Shown one piece after another: positions 6,431 to 14,123 of a stretch of 15,954 nt of DNA. The translations under genes and the position numbers were made by a program. Each line of letters opens with the position of its first letter. Positions within the stretch are counted from its first letter, which is position 1. The stretch is from an uncultured Flavobacteriaceae bacterium (GTDB taxonomy: Bacteria; Bacteroidota; Bacteroidia; Flavobacteriales; Flavobacteriaceae): NCBI GenBank assembly GCA_938041595.1, contig CALITN010000073.1:1-15954 (forward strand). The letters are read 5' to 3'. Below the pieces are notes generated by a model. The model had not been told where the DNA came from, did no database searches, and saw only the letters and a list, made by a program, of their open reading frames with translations.

Positions 6431-7786
6431 ATGGCGAAAACAAAAACCAGTTTTTTTTGTCAAAACTGCGGGACACAACACGCCCAATGGCAAGGACAAT
6501 GCCACGCTTGCAAAAGTTGGAACACTCTCGTTGAAGAAATTGTAGAAAAACCCGCTCCACAAGCATGGAAAGAAGAGGTGAATTCGCTTTCAAACAAGGC
6601 TGTTCTGCTAGAAGAAATAGAGCCCCATTCAGAAATCCGCATTGACACCAAAGACGCAGAACTCAATCGTGTTTTAGGAGGGGGTATGGTGCCCGGTGCT
6701 GTCATTCTTTTAGGCGGTGAGCCCGGTATTGGTAAATCCACGCTCCTGCTTCAGCTAGCCTTGTCTTCCGAACATCCAATACTGTATGTTTCGGGGGAGG
6801 AAAGTCAAAAGCAAATTAAACTCCGTGCCGACCGTATGGGAAGCAGCACCCGAAAATGTTACGTGCTTAGCGAAACCCAAACAACAAAAATCTTTCAGCA
6901 GATCAAAAAAACCCCTCCCAAAATTATTATCATTGACTCCATCCAAACACTACAAACGGCTCGAGTGGAAAGCAGTCCTGGAAGCATTACCCAGATTCGG
7001 GAGTGTACGGCAGAACTTATTCAATATGCCAAGGAAACCCACACGCCCGTTTTACTCGTGGGGCATATCAATAAAGAAGGGAGTATCGCAGGGCCAAAAA
7101 TTCTGGAGCATATGGTAGACACCGTATTGCAATTTGAAGGAGACCGCAATCATTTTTACCGCATCTTACGCGCTCAAAAAAATCGTTTTGGAGCCACTTC
7201 AGAAATTGGTATTTACGAGATGCATCAAAACGGGCTTCAAGCTGTCAGCAACCCCAGCCGACTCTTGCTTTCGGACAGCCAACACAGCTTGTCAGGTCAA
7301 TCGATTGCCGCTGCCATTGAAGGCATTCGACCACTGCTGATTGAAGTGCAAGCCCTGGTGAGTAGTGCCGTGTACGGAACTCCCCAACGAAGCAGTACTG
7401 GATTTAACACCAAGCGGCTAAACATGCTTTTGGCAGTCTTGGAAAAAAGAGCTGGTTTTGCTCTGGGTAGCAAAGATGTTTTTATCAATCTTACCGGGGG
7501 CATTCACATTGACGACCCAGCTATGGATCTCGCCCTGGTTGCTGCAATTCTATCAAGCCACCACGATATCCCTCTAACCAAAAAAATCGCCCTAGCTGGA
7601 GAAATTGGTCTTTCGGGAGAGATTCGCCCAGTCCCCAAAATAGAACAGCGAATTCAAGAAGCCGCTCGGCTTGGCTTTGAAACCATCATCACCGCACCCC
7701 ACCCCTCCTACAGCAACCCACCATCATCCATCGAATGGATTGCTTTTCCTAAAATTGAGGACCTTGTACGTTATCTTTTTGGCTAA
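6431..7786 (+). CDS. radA: DNA repair protein RadA (Sms)
   Basis: RadA is a RecA-related DnaB-type helicase that drives branch migration during homologous recombination. The 451 residues show all family parts in order. The N-terminal C4 zinc finger has Cys10, Cys13, Cys24 and Cys27. Walker A is GGEPGIGKST at 95-104, Walker B IIIIDS at 165-170, and the RadA-specific KNRFG is at 250-254. A C-terminal Lon-protease-like domain (about 285-451) contains the LTGGIHIDDPAMDLA and AGEIGLSGEIRPV segments. The Lon-like catalytic Ser/Lys pair is not expected in RadA, and none is apparent. The ATG at 6431 lies 15 bp after the membrane-protein gene, so radA is the probable distal gene of the pan operon. The next gene, gdhA, starts 31 bp later and may have its own promoter. 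Confidence 0.96.
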   Translation: MAKTKTSFFCQNCGTQHAQWQGQCHACKSWNTLVEEIVEKPAPQAWKEEVNSLSNKAVLLEEIEPHSEIRIDTKDAELNRVLGGGMVPGAVILLGGEPGIGKSTLLLQLALSSEHPILYVSGEESQKQIKLRADRMGSSTRKCYVLSETQTTKIFQQIKKTPPKIIIIDSIQTLQTARVESSPGSITQIRECTAELIQYAKETHTPVLLVGHINKEGSIAGPKILEHMVDTVLQFEGDRNHFYRILRAQKNRFGATSEIGIYEMHQNGLQAVSNPSRLLLSDSQHSLSGQSIAAAIEGIRPLLIEVQALVSSAVYGTPQRSSTGFNTKRLNMLLAVLEKRAGFALGSKDVFINLTGGIHIDDPAMDLALVAAILSSHHDIPLTKKIALAGEIGLSGEIRPVPKIEQRIQEAARLGFETIITAPHPSYSNPPSSIEWIAFPKIEDLVRYLFG

Positions 7787-7817
7787 CTTTACTTGAAACT
7801 TAAAATTGACACTCCTA

Positions 7818-9158
7818 ATGGAAAAAATTATTCAGCAATTTTTAGCACTGGTTGAAAGTCGTAACCAAAATGAGCCTGAGTTCTTACAGGCCGTTACCGA
7901 AGTCGCCGAAACGGTTCTTCCTTATATTGTCCAGCACGATATTTATTATGGACAAAATATCCTTTTGCGAATGGTAGAACCCGAACGTGTGGTTTCTTTC
8001 CGAGTGGCATGGATTGACGATCAAGAAAAAATCCAAGTGAATCGTGGCTATCGAATTGAAATGAATTCTGCCATTGGCCCCTACAAAGGTGGGCTGCGTT
8101 TCCACCCTTCTGTTAATCTAAGTGTCCTTAAGTTTTTAGCCTTTGAACAAATCTTTAAAAACAGTCTAACAACGCTTCCGATGGGGGGTGGAAAAGGAGG
8201 TTCCGATTTTGATCCCAAAGGAAAATCAGACACAGAAGTAATGCGTTTTTGCCAAAGTTTTATGACTGAATTGTTCCGTCATATTGGCCCCAATCGCGAT
8301 ATTCCTGCAGGGGATATTGGAGTGGGAAGTCGAGAAATTGGATATTTATTTGGACAATACAAACGTCTTAAGAATGAATTTACAGGTGTTCTTACCGGAA
8401 AAGGTGTCAGCTGGGGTGGCTCTCTGATTCGTCCAGAAGCTACTGGCTATGGTGTGGTTTACTTCACTGAAAACATGCTCAATCACCACAAAGACTCTAT
8501 TGAAGGGAAGACTGTCGTTATTTCTGGATCTGGAAATGTTGCGCAATTTGCCGCTGAAAAATGCAATCATCTCGGAGCGAAAGTGGTGACTTTGTCAGAT
8601 TCTTCTGGCTATTTGCATGATAAAGATGGAATAAATGAAGAGAAACTTGCTCATATAATGCATCTGAAAAATGTGGAACGCAAACGCTTGAGTGCTTATT
8701 TGGAAAAATATCCCACGGCCTCTTTTTTTCCGGGTAAAAAAGTATGGGAGATTCCTTGTGATATTGCTTTGCCTTGTGCTACCCAAAATGAACTGGAAAT
8801 CGGAGATGCTAAAACTTTGGTTGCTAACAACTGCAAAGCCATAGGCGAAGGAGCCAACATGCCTTGTACACCAGAAGCCATTACCCACTTCCAATCCCAT
8901 GGAGTCTTTTATGCTCCTGGGAAAGCTTCCAATGCCGGAGGTGTTGCCGTCTCAGGATTGGAAATGGCGCAGAACTCCCTTCGTTACAACTGGACGCGAG
9001 AGCAAGTGGATGACAAGCTCAAAGATATAATGAGTGATATCCATTCCTCATGTCTGCACTTTGGCGAAGAAAAAGGGCAAATAAACTATGTCAAAGGAGC
9101 CAATATTGCTGGATTTGTAAAAGTGGCCGATGCCATGCTAGCTCAAGGCGTCGTCTAA
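7818..9158 (+). CDS. gdhA: Glutamate dehydrogenase, NADP-specific type
   Basis: This enzyme converts 2-oxoglutarate, ammonia and NADPH to glutamate, a main route of ammonia assimilation in the cytosol. The 446-residue length fits the hexameric small GDH (about 445-450). Substrate-binding GPYKGGLRFHPSVN is at 87-100. The catalytic-lysine motif PMGGGKGG is at 121-128 with Lys126, followed by the IPAGDIGVGSREIGY segment. The dinucleotide fold reads VVISGSGNVAQFAAEK, and the C-terminal GKASNAGGVAVSGLEM is present. The start is the ATG at 7818; an in-frame TTG at 7806 would add only four residues with no homology. NADP preference is inferred from overall similarity to bacterial GdhA. A weak promoter candidate overlaps the radA stop (TTG at 7764-7766, 17 bp spacer, TAACTTTA at 7784-7791). 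Confidence 0.95.
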   Translation: MEKIIQQFLALVESRNQNEPEFLQAVTEVAETVLPYIVQHDIYYGQNILLRMVEPERVVSFRVAWIDDQEKIQVNRGYRIEMNSAIGPYKGGLRFHPSVNLSVLKFLAFEQIFKNSLTTLPMGGGKGGSDFDPKGKSDTEVMRFCQSFMTELFRHIGPNRDIPAGDIGVGSREIGYLFGQYKRLKNEFTGVLTGKGVSWGGSLIRPEATGYGVVYFTENMLNHHKDSIEGKTVVISGSGNVAQFAAEKCNHLGAKVVTLSDSSGYLHDKDGINEEKLAHIMHLKNVERKRLSAYLEKYPTASFFPGKKVWEIPCDIALPCATQNELEIGDAKTLVANNCKAIGEGANMPCTPEAITHFQSHGVFYAPGKASNAGGVAVSGLEMAQNSLRYNWTREQVDDKLKDIMSDIHSSCLHFGEEKGQINYVKGANIAGFVKVADAMLAQGVV

Positions 9159-9170
9159 ACATTCGAAATC

Positions 9171-9896
9171 TTGGTCAAAACAGAGGCCTTTGTCATTGGC
9201 ACAATCAAATACGGGGACAGTAGTCTGATTGTCAATCTCTTTACCGAAGCCTTGGGCTATCGTTCTTATTTGATCAAAGGAATTTTGACATCGAAAAAAG
9301 GAAAACTGAAGAAATCCTATTTTCAACCCTTAAGTCATTTGAGTATTGAAGTGTCTGATAAGAAACCAGACCGTTTAGGGTATATACGGGAATGTAATTT
9401 GATGACTAGTGCCTTGCAACAAGAAAGTGATCCCATCAAAGGGCCATTACTTCTTTTTTTGTGCGAGGTATTGGCCTCTGTACTCAAAGAAGAAAGCGAG
9501 CGCAATGCCCCTCTCTTTGCGTATCTAAGAACGACAATGCACTGGCTTGAAAGCCTGGATAGAATAGGGAATTTTCACATCAAATTTTTGATTGACCTGA
9601 CCAAGTTTGTTGGTTTTTACCCTAATACAACCTTGATAGAAGCAGCCTATTTTGATTTGGAATCTGGATGCTACAGCTCAACTCTTCCCCGTGGAAAAAA
9701 CATCCAAGGGGAGATTCTAACCCTCTTCAATCAATTTTTAGGCACGAATTTTGAGGCTTCTCTAAATATTAAACTGACGAAAAGCCTGCGTTCCCAAATT
9801 CTTCATACGATTTTAACGTATTATACGTTTCATTTACAGGGTTTCAAACAGCCTAAATCACTGGATGTGCTGCATGAAATATTTGAATTGTTTTAG
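9171..9896 (+). CDS. recO: DNA repair protein RecO
   Basis: RecO loads RecA onto SSB-coated single-stranded DNA together with RecR. The 241-residue size is normal for the family. The N-terminal OB fold begins VKTEAFVIGTIKYGDSSLIVNLFTE, which is characteristic, followed by GYRSYLIKGI at about 29-38. The middle and C-terminal helical part contains the LLLFLCEVLASVLKEES segment (about 93-109), as in Bacteroidota RecO. The zinc-binding cysteines of some RecO proteins are not evident. The start must be the TTG at 9171 (or the adjacent ATC), because the frame is closed 12 bp upstream by the gdhA stop in the same frame and the N-terminal homology starts at once. Its 3' end overlaps the receptor gene by 23 bases. 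radA (6431) is a second recombination gene nearby but probably in a separate unit. Confidence 0.92.
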   Translation: MVKTEAFVIGTIKYGDSSLIVNLFTEALGYRSYLIKGILTSKKGKLKKSYFQPLSHLSIEVSDKKPDRLGYIRECNLMTSALQQESDPIKGPLLLFLCEVLASVLKEESERNAPLFAYLRTTMHWLESLDRIGNFHIKFLIDLTKFVGFYPNTTLIEAAYFDLESGCYSSTLPRGKNIQGEILTLFNQFLGTNFEASLNIKLTKSLRSQILHTILTYYTFHLQGFKQPKSLDVLHEIFELF

Positions 9897-12360
9897 TTTT
9901 ATTTATTTCCTATTAGGGATTCTCTCTGTTGGGCAGGCTCAAGCATTGCGTGTATTTGATGCCGACACTAATGCTCCTTTGGAAAGTGTCGCCATTTTCT
10001 CAGAAGACCGAAAGCGTAGTACCCTTACTGGACCCGAAGGAAATGCCCCCCTCAGCACTTTTTTACCCAATGAACGGGTTACAGTGCAATACTTCGGCTA
10101 TGAAATACAACAATTTACTGTTGATTTTTCACAGGCAACTGCTGATCTCTTTTTAGTGCCAGAAGCGCAAAACCTGGACGAGGTGATTCTTTCCGTAGCA
10201 CGCTCCCAAAGTAAGCGTAATGAAATTGCCGAAAAAGTAGCTGTAATTAGTTCGGAAACCATTCGTAAAAATCCCATGAGTACTGGAGCCGATTTATTGG
10301 CTTTAACTCCAGGGGTTCGAATTCAAAAATCACAAGGAGGCGGTGGAAGCCCCGTGTTGCGGGGTTTTGAAGCTAATCGCGTACTTCTGGTCGTAGATGG
10401 GGTACGAATGAATAATGCTATTTATCGATCGGGACATTTGCAGAATGCCATCACCCTTGACCCCAATACTATTGAACGGGTAGAGGTCATGTTTGGTTCT
10501 TCCTCAGTAGGGTATGGCTCTGATGCATTGGGAGGCGTGATTCACTACTATACCAAATCCCCTGTGCTAAACCGTTCCAAGAAATGGCAAAGCCGTGTTT
10601 CAAGCGAATTCAATTCTGCTAATCAGTCGGGGCTTTATCATGCTTCTGCGGATATCAGCGAAGAAAAATGGGGAAGTCTTACCAGCTTTAGCTTTTCCCA
10701 ATTTGGAGATATCCGAATGGGTACCAATCGAACGCACGGTTATAAAGATTGGGGGCTGAGTAATTATTATTCTGAAAACTCACGCTACTATTTCAAGGCC
10801 GAACAAACCCCCAATACGGATCCAAATATTCAACGAAATACGGGCTATTCACAATACGATTTCCTTCAAAAGTTTCTGATTCAGCTTCAGGGCAAACAGC
10901 AGCTTTTATTGAACCTTCAATACTCAACCTCTTCCAACATCAACCGTTTTGACAAACTCAATGAAAGCAGAGATGAGATGCTGCGCTTCAGTGAATGGTA
11001 TTATGGGCCGCAACAACGTCTTCTGGTTTCAAGTCAATACAAATTATTCCCCGAAAAAAAATGGTTGCAAAGAGGAACGCTTACAGCGGCCTATCAAAAT
11101 GTTTTGGAATCGAGAAACAAACGAAAATTTGGGAGTCTTACCCGATCTTCACAAGAAGAAACAGTACAAGTAGTAAGTTTGAATGGGGATTTTAGTGCGC
11201 AACTGACACCCAAACATCAAGTAAATTACGGTTTTGAAGCTGTTTATAATAACGTCTATTCTCGTGGCTTTTCACGATTGCTAAATGTTTCTGGAAATAA
11301 CATAAACAGCTTAGAGATCCCATTGGCTATTCCCAGTCGCTATCCTAGCGACGGAAGTGATACCCAAACTTATGCCATTTATGGTAATTGGATTTGGAAA
11401 TACGCTCCCAAATGGACATTTAATTTAGGCTACCGTTTGACGCATTACCAACTTTCGGCGCGCTGGAAAAAAACAGCTCTTATTGATGGACTCCTGGATT
11501 CCATTAGTCTTTCTCCAGAAGCATTAACCTGGACACTTGCAGCTGTTCATCGTCCTTCCAAGCAATGGCAGTGGAATGTCCTACTGTCCAATGGTTTCAA
11601 AGCCCCTAACATAGACGACATTGGCAAAATTCGCGAAAATAGTGGTGTCCTTGTCGTTCCCAATGCATTTTTACGACCCGAATACGCCTACAACTTTGAT
11701 CTTGGTTTTACTTTTTTTTCCAAAGACAAACGCAGCCAATTAGCTCTCCGGAATTACATTACTTTAGTATCCCGACACATCGTTCGCTCCAATTATATAG
11801 TGTTTTCTGATTCCACAACCTCTGATGAAAACACCGTACGCTACGATGGGGAAGAATTGCCCACTGTTGCGAATAAAAACTTAGGAGATCGCTGGGTTTA
11901 CGGCTCGGCCTTAGACACCAAACTCAGCATTAGTAATTCGTTACAATTTATCGGAAACCTCACTTTTACCGGTGCAGATCACAACACCAATTACGGTCCA
12001 ATGCCATCGATCTCTCCCCTTTTTGGATCGTTCGCACTAAGCTATAGCAAAGCTCGTTTTCAAGTCCGAAGTCAGTTTCAATTCAGCGCGTCCAAAGACC
12101 CCTCTGATTTCAGTTTTGGCGGGGAAGATGGCTTGGAAGAAACCCCGCTTATCGACCCCGATGCTGCATTGTTGACCGATCAATATGCCGGAACACCCGC
12201 CTGGAGCGACCTCTCCATTTTGGCCAACTATCAATGGAGTGAAAAAGTCAATCTCAAAGCTGGGATGGAAAATCTCTTTGACATACACTACCGGACTTTT
12301 GCCTCTGGTGTTTCTGCTCCGGGAAGAAGTTTCCGATTAGGTCTTCAAGTACAATTATAA
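9874..12360 (+). CDS. TonB-dependent outer-membrane receptor with CNA-B-like N-terminal domain
   Basis: This predicted 828-residue outer-membrane active transporter draws energy from TonB-ExbBD. A signal peptide (residues 1-24, ending GQAQA) is followed by a carboxypeptidase-regulatory/CNA-B-like domain (about 25-98, LRVFDADTNAPLESVAIFS), typical of Bacteroidota receptors. A likely TonB box, DEVILSV, is at 102-108. The plug covers about 110-230, with LRGFEANRVLLVVDGVRMNN and ERVEVMFGSSSVGYGSDALGG. The 22-strand barrel extends to the C-terminal GRSFRLGLQVQL. The plug segment NAIYRSGHLQNAITLDP recalls haem/hemoglobin-family receptors, but the ligand is not established. The start at 9874 is preferred over the ATG at 9865 because it gives a standard signal peptide. 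Either way the gene overlaps the recO end, which is unusual for an outer-membrane receptor. No SusD-like partner follows, so a glycan-import SusCD pair is unlikely. Confidence 0.9.
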   Translation: MKYLNCFSFIYFLLGILSVGQAQALRVFDADTNAPLESVAIFSEDRKRSTLTGPEGNAPLSTFLPNERVTVQYFGYEIQQFTVDFSQATADLFLVPEAQNLDEVILSVARSQSKRNEIAEKVAVISSETIRKNPMSTGADLLALTPGVRIQKSQGGGGSPVLRGFEANRVLLVVDGVRMNNAIYRSGHLQNAITLDPNTIERVEVMFGSSSVGYGSDALGGVIHYYTKSPVLNRSKKWQSRVSSEFNSANQSGLYHASADISEEKWGSLTSFSFSQFGDIRMGTNRTHGYKDWGLSNYYSENSRYYFKAEQTPNTDPNIQRNTGYSQYDFLQKFLIQLQGKQQLLLNLQYSTSSNINRFDKLNESRDEMLRFSEWYYGPQQRLLVSSQYKLFPEKKWLQRGTLTAAYQNVLESRNKRKFGSLTRSSQEETVQVVSLNGDFSAQLTPKHQVNYGFEAVYNNVYSRGFSRLLNVSGNNINSLEIPLAIPSRYPSDGSDTQTYAIYGNWIWKYAPKWTFNLGYRLTHYQLSARWKKTALIDGLLDSISLSPEALTWTLAAVHRPSKQWQWNVLLSNGFKAPNIDDIGKIRENSGVLVVPNAFLRPEYAYNFDLGFTFFSKDKRSQLALRNYITLVSRHIVRSNYIVFSDSTTSDENTVRYDGEELPTVANKNLGDRWVYGSALDTKLSISNSLQFIGNLTFTGADHNTNYGPMPSISPLFGSFALSYSKARFQVRSQFQFSASKDPSDFSFGGEDGLEETPLIDPDAALLTDQYAGTPAWSDLSILANYQWSEKVNLKAGMENLFDIHYRTFASGVSAPGRSFRLGLQVQL

Positions 12361-12562
12361 CAAAACCAGTTCTTAGAGAGGATAGAATCAATAAGGATAT
12401 AAAATAGTCGAGTCCGACTGAATCTTGATGCGTGTTATCAGATTCCCATTCCACATAAATACAATAGAGACTCGTGAAAGCTCAAAATTTTCTCCAATAG
12501 ATATCTGTCACAATTTATTGCTGGATCGAAGCGAGTAATTGTTAACTTCGAGAACACGTATT
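12361..12562. other. Intergenic stretch between the receptor and the hydroxylase gene
   Basis: AT-rich, with no supported reading frame. It contains a perfect 5-bp stem, AGTCG (12406-12410) and CGACT (12415-12419), around AGTC; with no U-tract it is not a convincing terminator. Near the right end, TTG (12518-12520) and TAACTTCG (12543-12550), spaced 22 bp, could be a weak promoter for the hydroxylase gene, with a leader of about 10 bases. Confidence 0.4.
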
Positions 12563-13444
12563 ATGGAAGAAGGAACTCTAAGCAAACTGATCCCTGTAAC
12601 TGTATTGCTGGTTTTAGGAATCATCGAATCCATTGGTGGATTGTATTTTGATGACAAAAGATCAAAAAATGATTTTAGTATTGAGTTGATTAGTCTTATC
12701 ACTTTACCTACGTTCATACAACCTGGAATATTCGTATTTGTATTTTGGTCAATGGGCTTTGCTTTTCCAGGGCTTGAAGATTATTTTCTGACATCTTCCT
12801 TCTGGTGGCATCTTTTGGCCTTTCTAGTTTTGGATGACATGTCCCAATATTGGTGGCATCGGTTTTCGCATACGAATAAAACTATGTGGAAACTTCACAG
12901 ACCCCATCATGTGGTGGAAGAAATGGGAGTGCTAGTTACCTACCGAAATGCGATATTATACTATGCCCTAATGCCTGGAATATGGTTTTCAGCCATTTTA
13001 ATCTACTTGGGAATGGGCTATGTCTATCTTTTCTATCTCCCCATAAAACTCGTGGTCATTTTATTCGCTCATAGCGAAACAAAATGGGATCGATTTCTTT
13101 ATCGCTATAAAATTTTAAATCCTGTTGCATGGGTTATCGAAAGAACAATTTCAACGCCAAGTACCCATTTTGCACATCATGGCTTGACCGCAGAAGACGG
13201 GGTTTCCCATCCAAATGGTAATTACGGGAATCTTCTTTTCATTTGGGACGTTATTTTTGGCACCTCAAAAATCACCCGAAAATACCCCACAAGGTTTGGC
13301 GCTTGGAATCAATCCAAAGAACCTTGGTATGTGCAGCTTTTTTTTCCTTTGATTACTTCCAAAGATACAACCAGCGAGCTCCATTCGATCAAGACGAATC
13401 ATGATTACGATCCATCAATAGATTTTAAAGAATTTACAAAATAA
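12563..13444 (+). CDS. Fatty acid hydroxylase / sterol desaturase superfamily membrane protein
   Basis: This 293-residue multi-spanning membrane protein has the di-iron histidine clusters of the superfamily: HRFSH at 99-103 (HxxxH), HRPHH at 112-116 (HxxHH) and HFAHH at 202-206 (HxxHH). Asp91-Asp92 lie just before the first cluster and a lone His170 between the second and third. Hydrophobic segments at about 8-24, 46-66, 82-92, 134-155 and 157-170 suit an integral inner-membrane enzyme with the His boxes on the cytosolic face. Members use O2 to hydroxylate or desaturate lipids, carotenoids or ether lipids; the substrate here cannot be read. The ATG at 12563 is chosen because residues from an in-frame TTG at 12539 lie outside the recognisable part. 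It stands alone between two intergenic stretches and looks accessory compared with the housekeeping genes on both sides. Confidence 0.9.
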   Translation: MEEGTLSKLIPVTVLLVLGIIESIGGLYFDDKRSKNDFSIELISLITLPTFIQPGIFVFVFWSMGFAFPGLEDYFLTSSFWWHLLAFLVLDDMSQYWWHRFSHTNKTMWKLHRPHHVVEEMGVLVTYRNAILYYALMPGIWFSAILIYLGMGYVYLFYLPIKLVVILFAHSETKWDRFLYRYKILNPVAWVIERTISTPSTHFAHHGLTAEDGVSHPNGNYGNLLFIWDVIFGTSKITRKYPTRFGAWNQSKEPWYVQLFFPLITSKDTTSELHSIKTNHDYDPSIDFKEFTK

Positions 13445-13472
13445 ATACACCGCTATGCTTTGAAAGTGTTGA

Positions 13473-13727
13473 AGAGTGGTAGATTTGGGCTTGCCCCATT
13501 ATCTTTGGGATAATTATTTGGGTGTTTTATTTGATGGAAGAGGTTGGTGATTATTCCGAAACCTTTTCGAAGGCACCTACAATGACGTTCCTATTACCGC
13601 CATCATTAGAAGCATTGAAATTGATTTAAGGGAAATGATTGATGACAAAGACATTCCAGAGCCCATCCAGTCTGAAAATGGATTTCTTCTATCTCTCAAA
13701 TTAAAAAACGCAACAGAAAAAATATGA
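13473..13727 (+). pseudogene. Unrecognised reading frame with an in-frame TGA, coupled to the 4Fe-4S gene
   Basis: One frame reads 84 codons to a TGA at 13725-13727 but is interrupted by TGA at 13548-13550. Both halves look protein-like: before the stop GLPHYLWDNYLGVLFDGRGW, and after it LFRNLFEGTYNDVPITAI, then an acidic segment with DLREMIDDKDIPEP. The terminal TGA overlaps the ATG of the next gene as ATGA (13724-13727), the pattern of a coupled operon pair, which suggests the 3' half was or is translated. There is no good start: a GTG at 13476 precedes the internal stop, and after it the first ATG is 13635, leaving only 30 residues. It may be a decayed partner of the 4Fe-4S protein or a sequence error that split a real small gene. 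I do not recognise the family. Confidence 0.4.
13498..13514. repeat. Inverted repeat ATTATC-5-GATAAT
   Basis: Perfect 6-bp arms around TTTGG, 54 bases after the hydroxylase stop. It has no U-tract, so a terminator role is doubtful. It also lies inside the unrecognised reading frame. Confidence 0.25.
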
Positions 13728-13948
13728 CTGAAATTATTAAAGAATATACAAACGGAGAATTGACTATTGTTTGGAAACCCAAAAGCTGTATCCATGCTGG
13801 AGAATGCGTCAAAACCTTGCCAAAGGTCTACAAACCAAAAGAAAAGCCTTGGATTACGATAAGTAATGCGACAACTCAAGAATTAAAAGCACAGATAAAA
13901 AAATGTCCCTCAGGAGCATTGAGATATTATATGAATAACAAAAAATAA
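13724..13948 (+). CDS. Small divergent 4Fe-4S mono-cluster protein (YjdI-like, Fer4_19 type)
   Basis: This 74-residue protein has the family's cysteine pattern: SCIHAGECVKTLPKVYKP with Cys22, His24 and Cys28, and KKCPSGALRY with Cys61. PWI (42-44) between them is also conserved. The family is annotated as binding one Fe-S cluster; only three Cys are present here, so His24 or an exogenous ligand might complete the site, as in other divergent small Fe-S proteins. The role in the cell is unknown. In other bacteria such genes often sit next to small GNAT acetyltransferases, but none is here. The ATG overlaps the stop of the preceding interrupted reading frame (ATGA). It is followed by a 175-bp spacer before ileS. 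Confidence 0.85.
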   Translation: MTEIIKEYTNGELTIVWKPKSCIHAGECVKTLPKVYKPKEKPWITISNATTQELKAQIKKCPSGALRYYMNNKK

Positions 13949-14123
13949 GGGGTTCGTAAACTTGACTCCATAGAAAAGACATTTAAGCAGCCCTTTACAC
14001 AAAATTAGACATTTATGTCCCTACCGATAATCCCAAAGCCAAAGAGTATTATTTCAAATTTCAATCCGCCAGTTTCTTCCTTAAATTGATTATTTTCGCA
14101 AGCGAGCGAAAAAGCGCAAGTAC
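13949..14123. other. Spacer before ileS with short repeats and a possible gene remnant
   Basis: AGACATTTA occurs twice, at 13977-13985 and 14007-14015, exactly 30 bp apart. The second copy lies within the near-palindrome GACAT-TT-ATGTC (14008-14019). From 13987 one frame is open without an ATG across the ileS start and reads protein-like (LYTKLDIYVPTDNPKAKEYY), which may be a decayed gene end or chance. TATTTTCG at 14091-14098 differs at one base from TAnnTTTG and could be the ileS -7 box. Confidence 0.35.
14093..14112. repeat. Hairpin in the ileS leader
   Basis: TTTTCGC (14093-14099) pairs perfectly with GCGAAAA (14106-14112) around the 6-base loop AAGCGA, ending 11 bases before the ileS ATG. 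It lacks a following U-tract on either strand. It overlaps the candidate -7 box, so it could affect promoter or leader function, or have no role. Confidence 0.35.

Noticed and set aside
6460..6741. Minus-strand open frame of 93 codons opposite the radA 5' end
   Set aside because: The radA zinc finger and Walker A lie on the plus strand here; the antisense frame has no domain features.
8595..8900. Minus-strand open frame of 101 codons within gdhA
   Set aside because: It is a shadow of the strongly conserved GdhA coding sequence and shows no homology.
12400..12425. tRNA-like fragment (TCGAGTCC resembling a T-loop)
   Set aside because: No matching acceptor, anticodon or D arms can be folded around it; it is explained by the small AGTCG/CGACT hairpin.
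13498..13514. Rho-independent terminator for the hydroxylase gene
   Set aside because: The stem is AT-rich, short and has no downstream U-run.
13577..13879. Minus-strand 100-codon open frame opposite the 4Fe-4S gene
   Set aside because: The plus strand encodes a recognisable YjdI-like protein with conserved Cys residues; the antisense frame covers it and lacks recognisable motifs.
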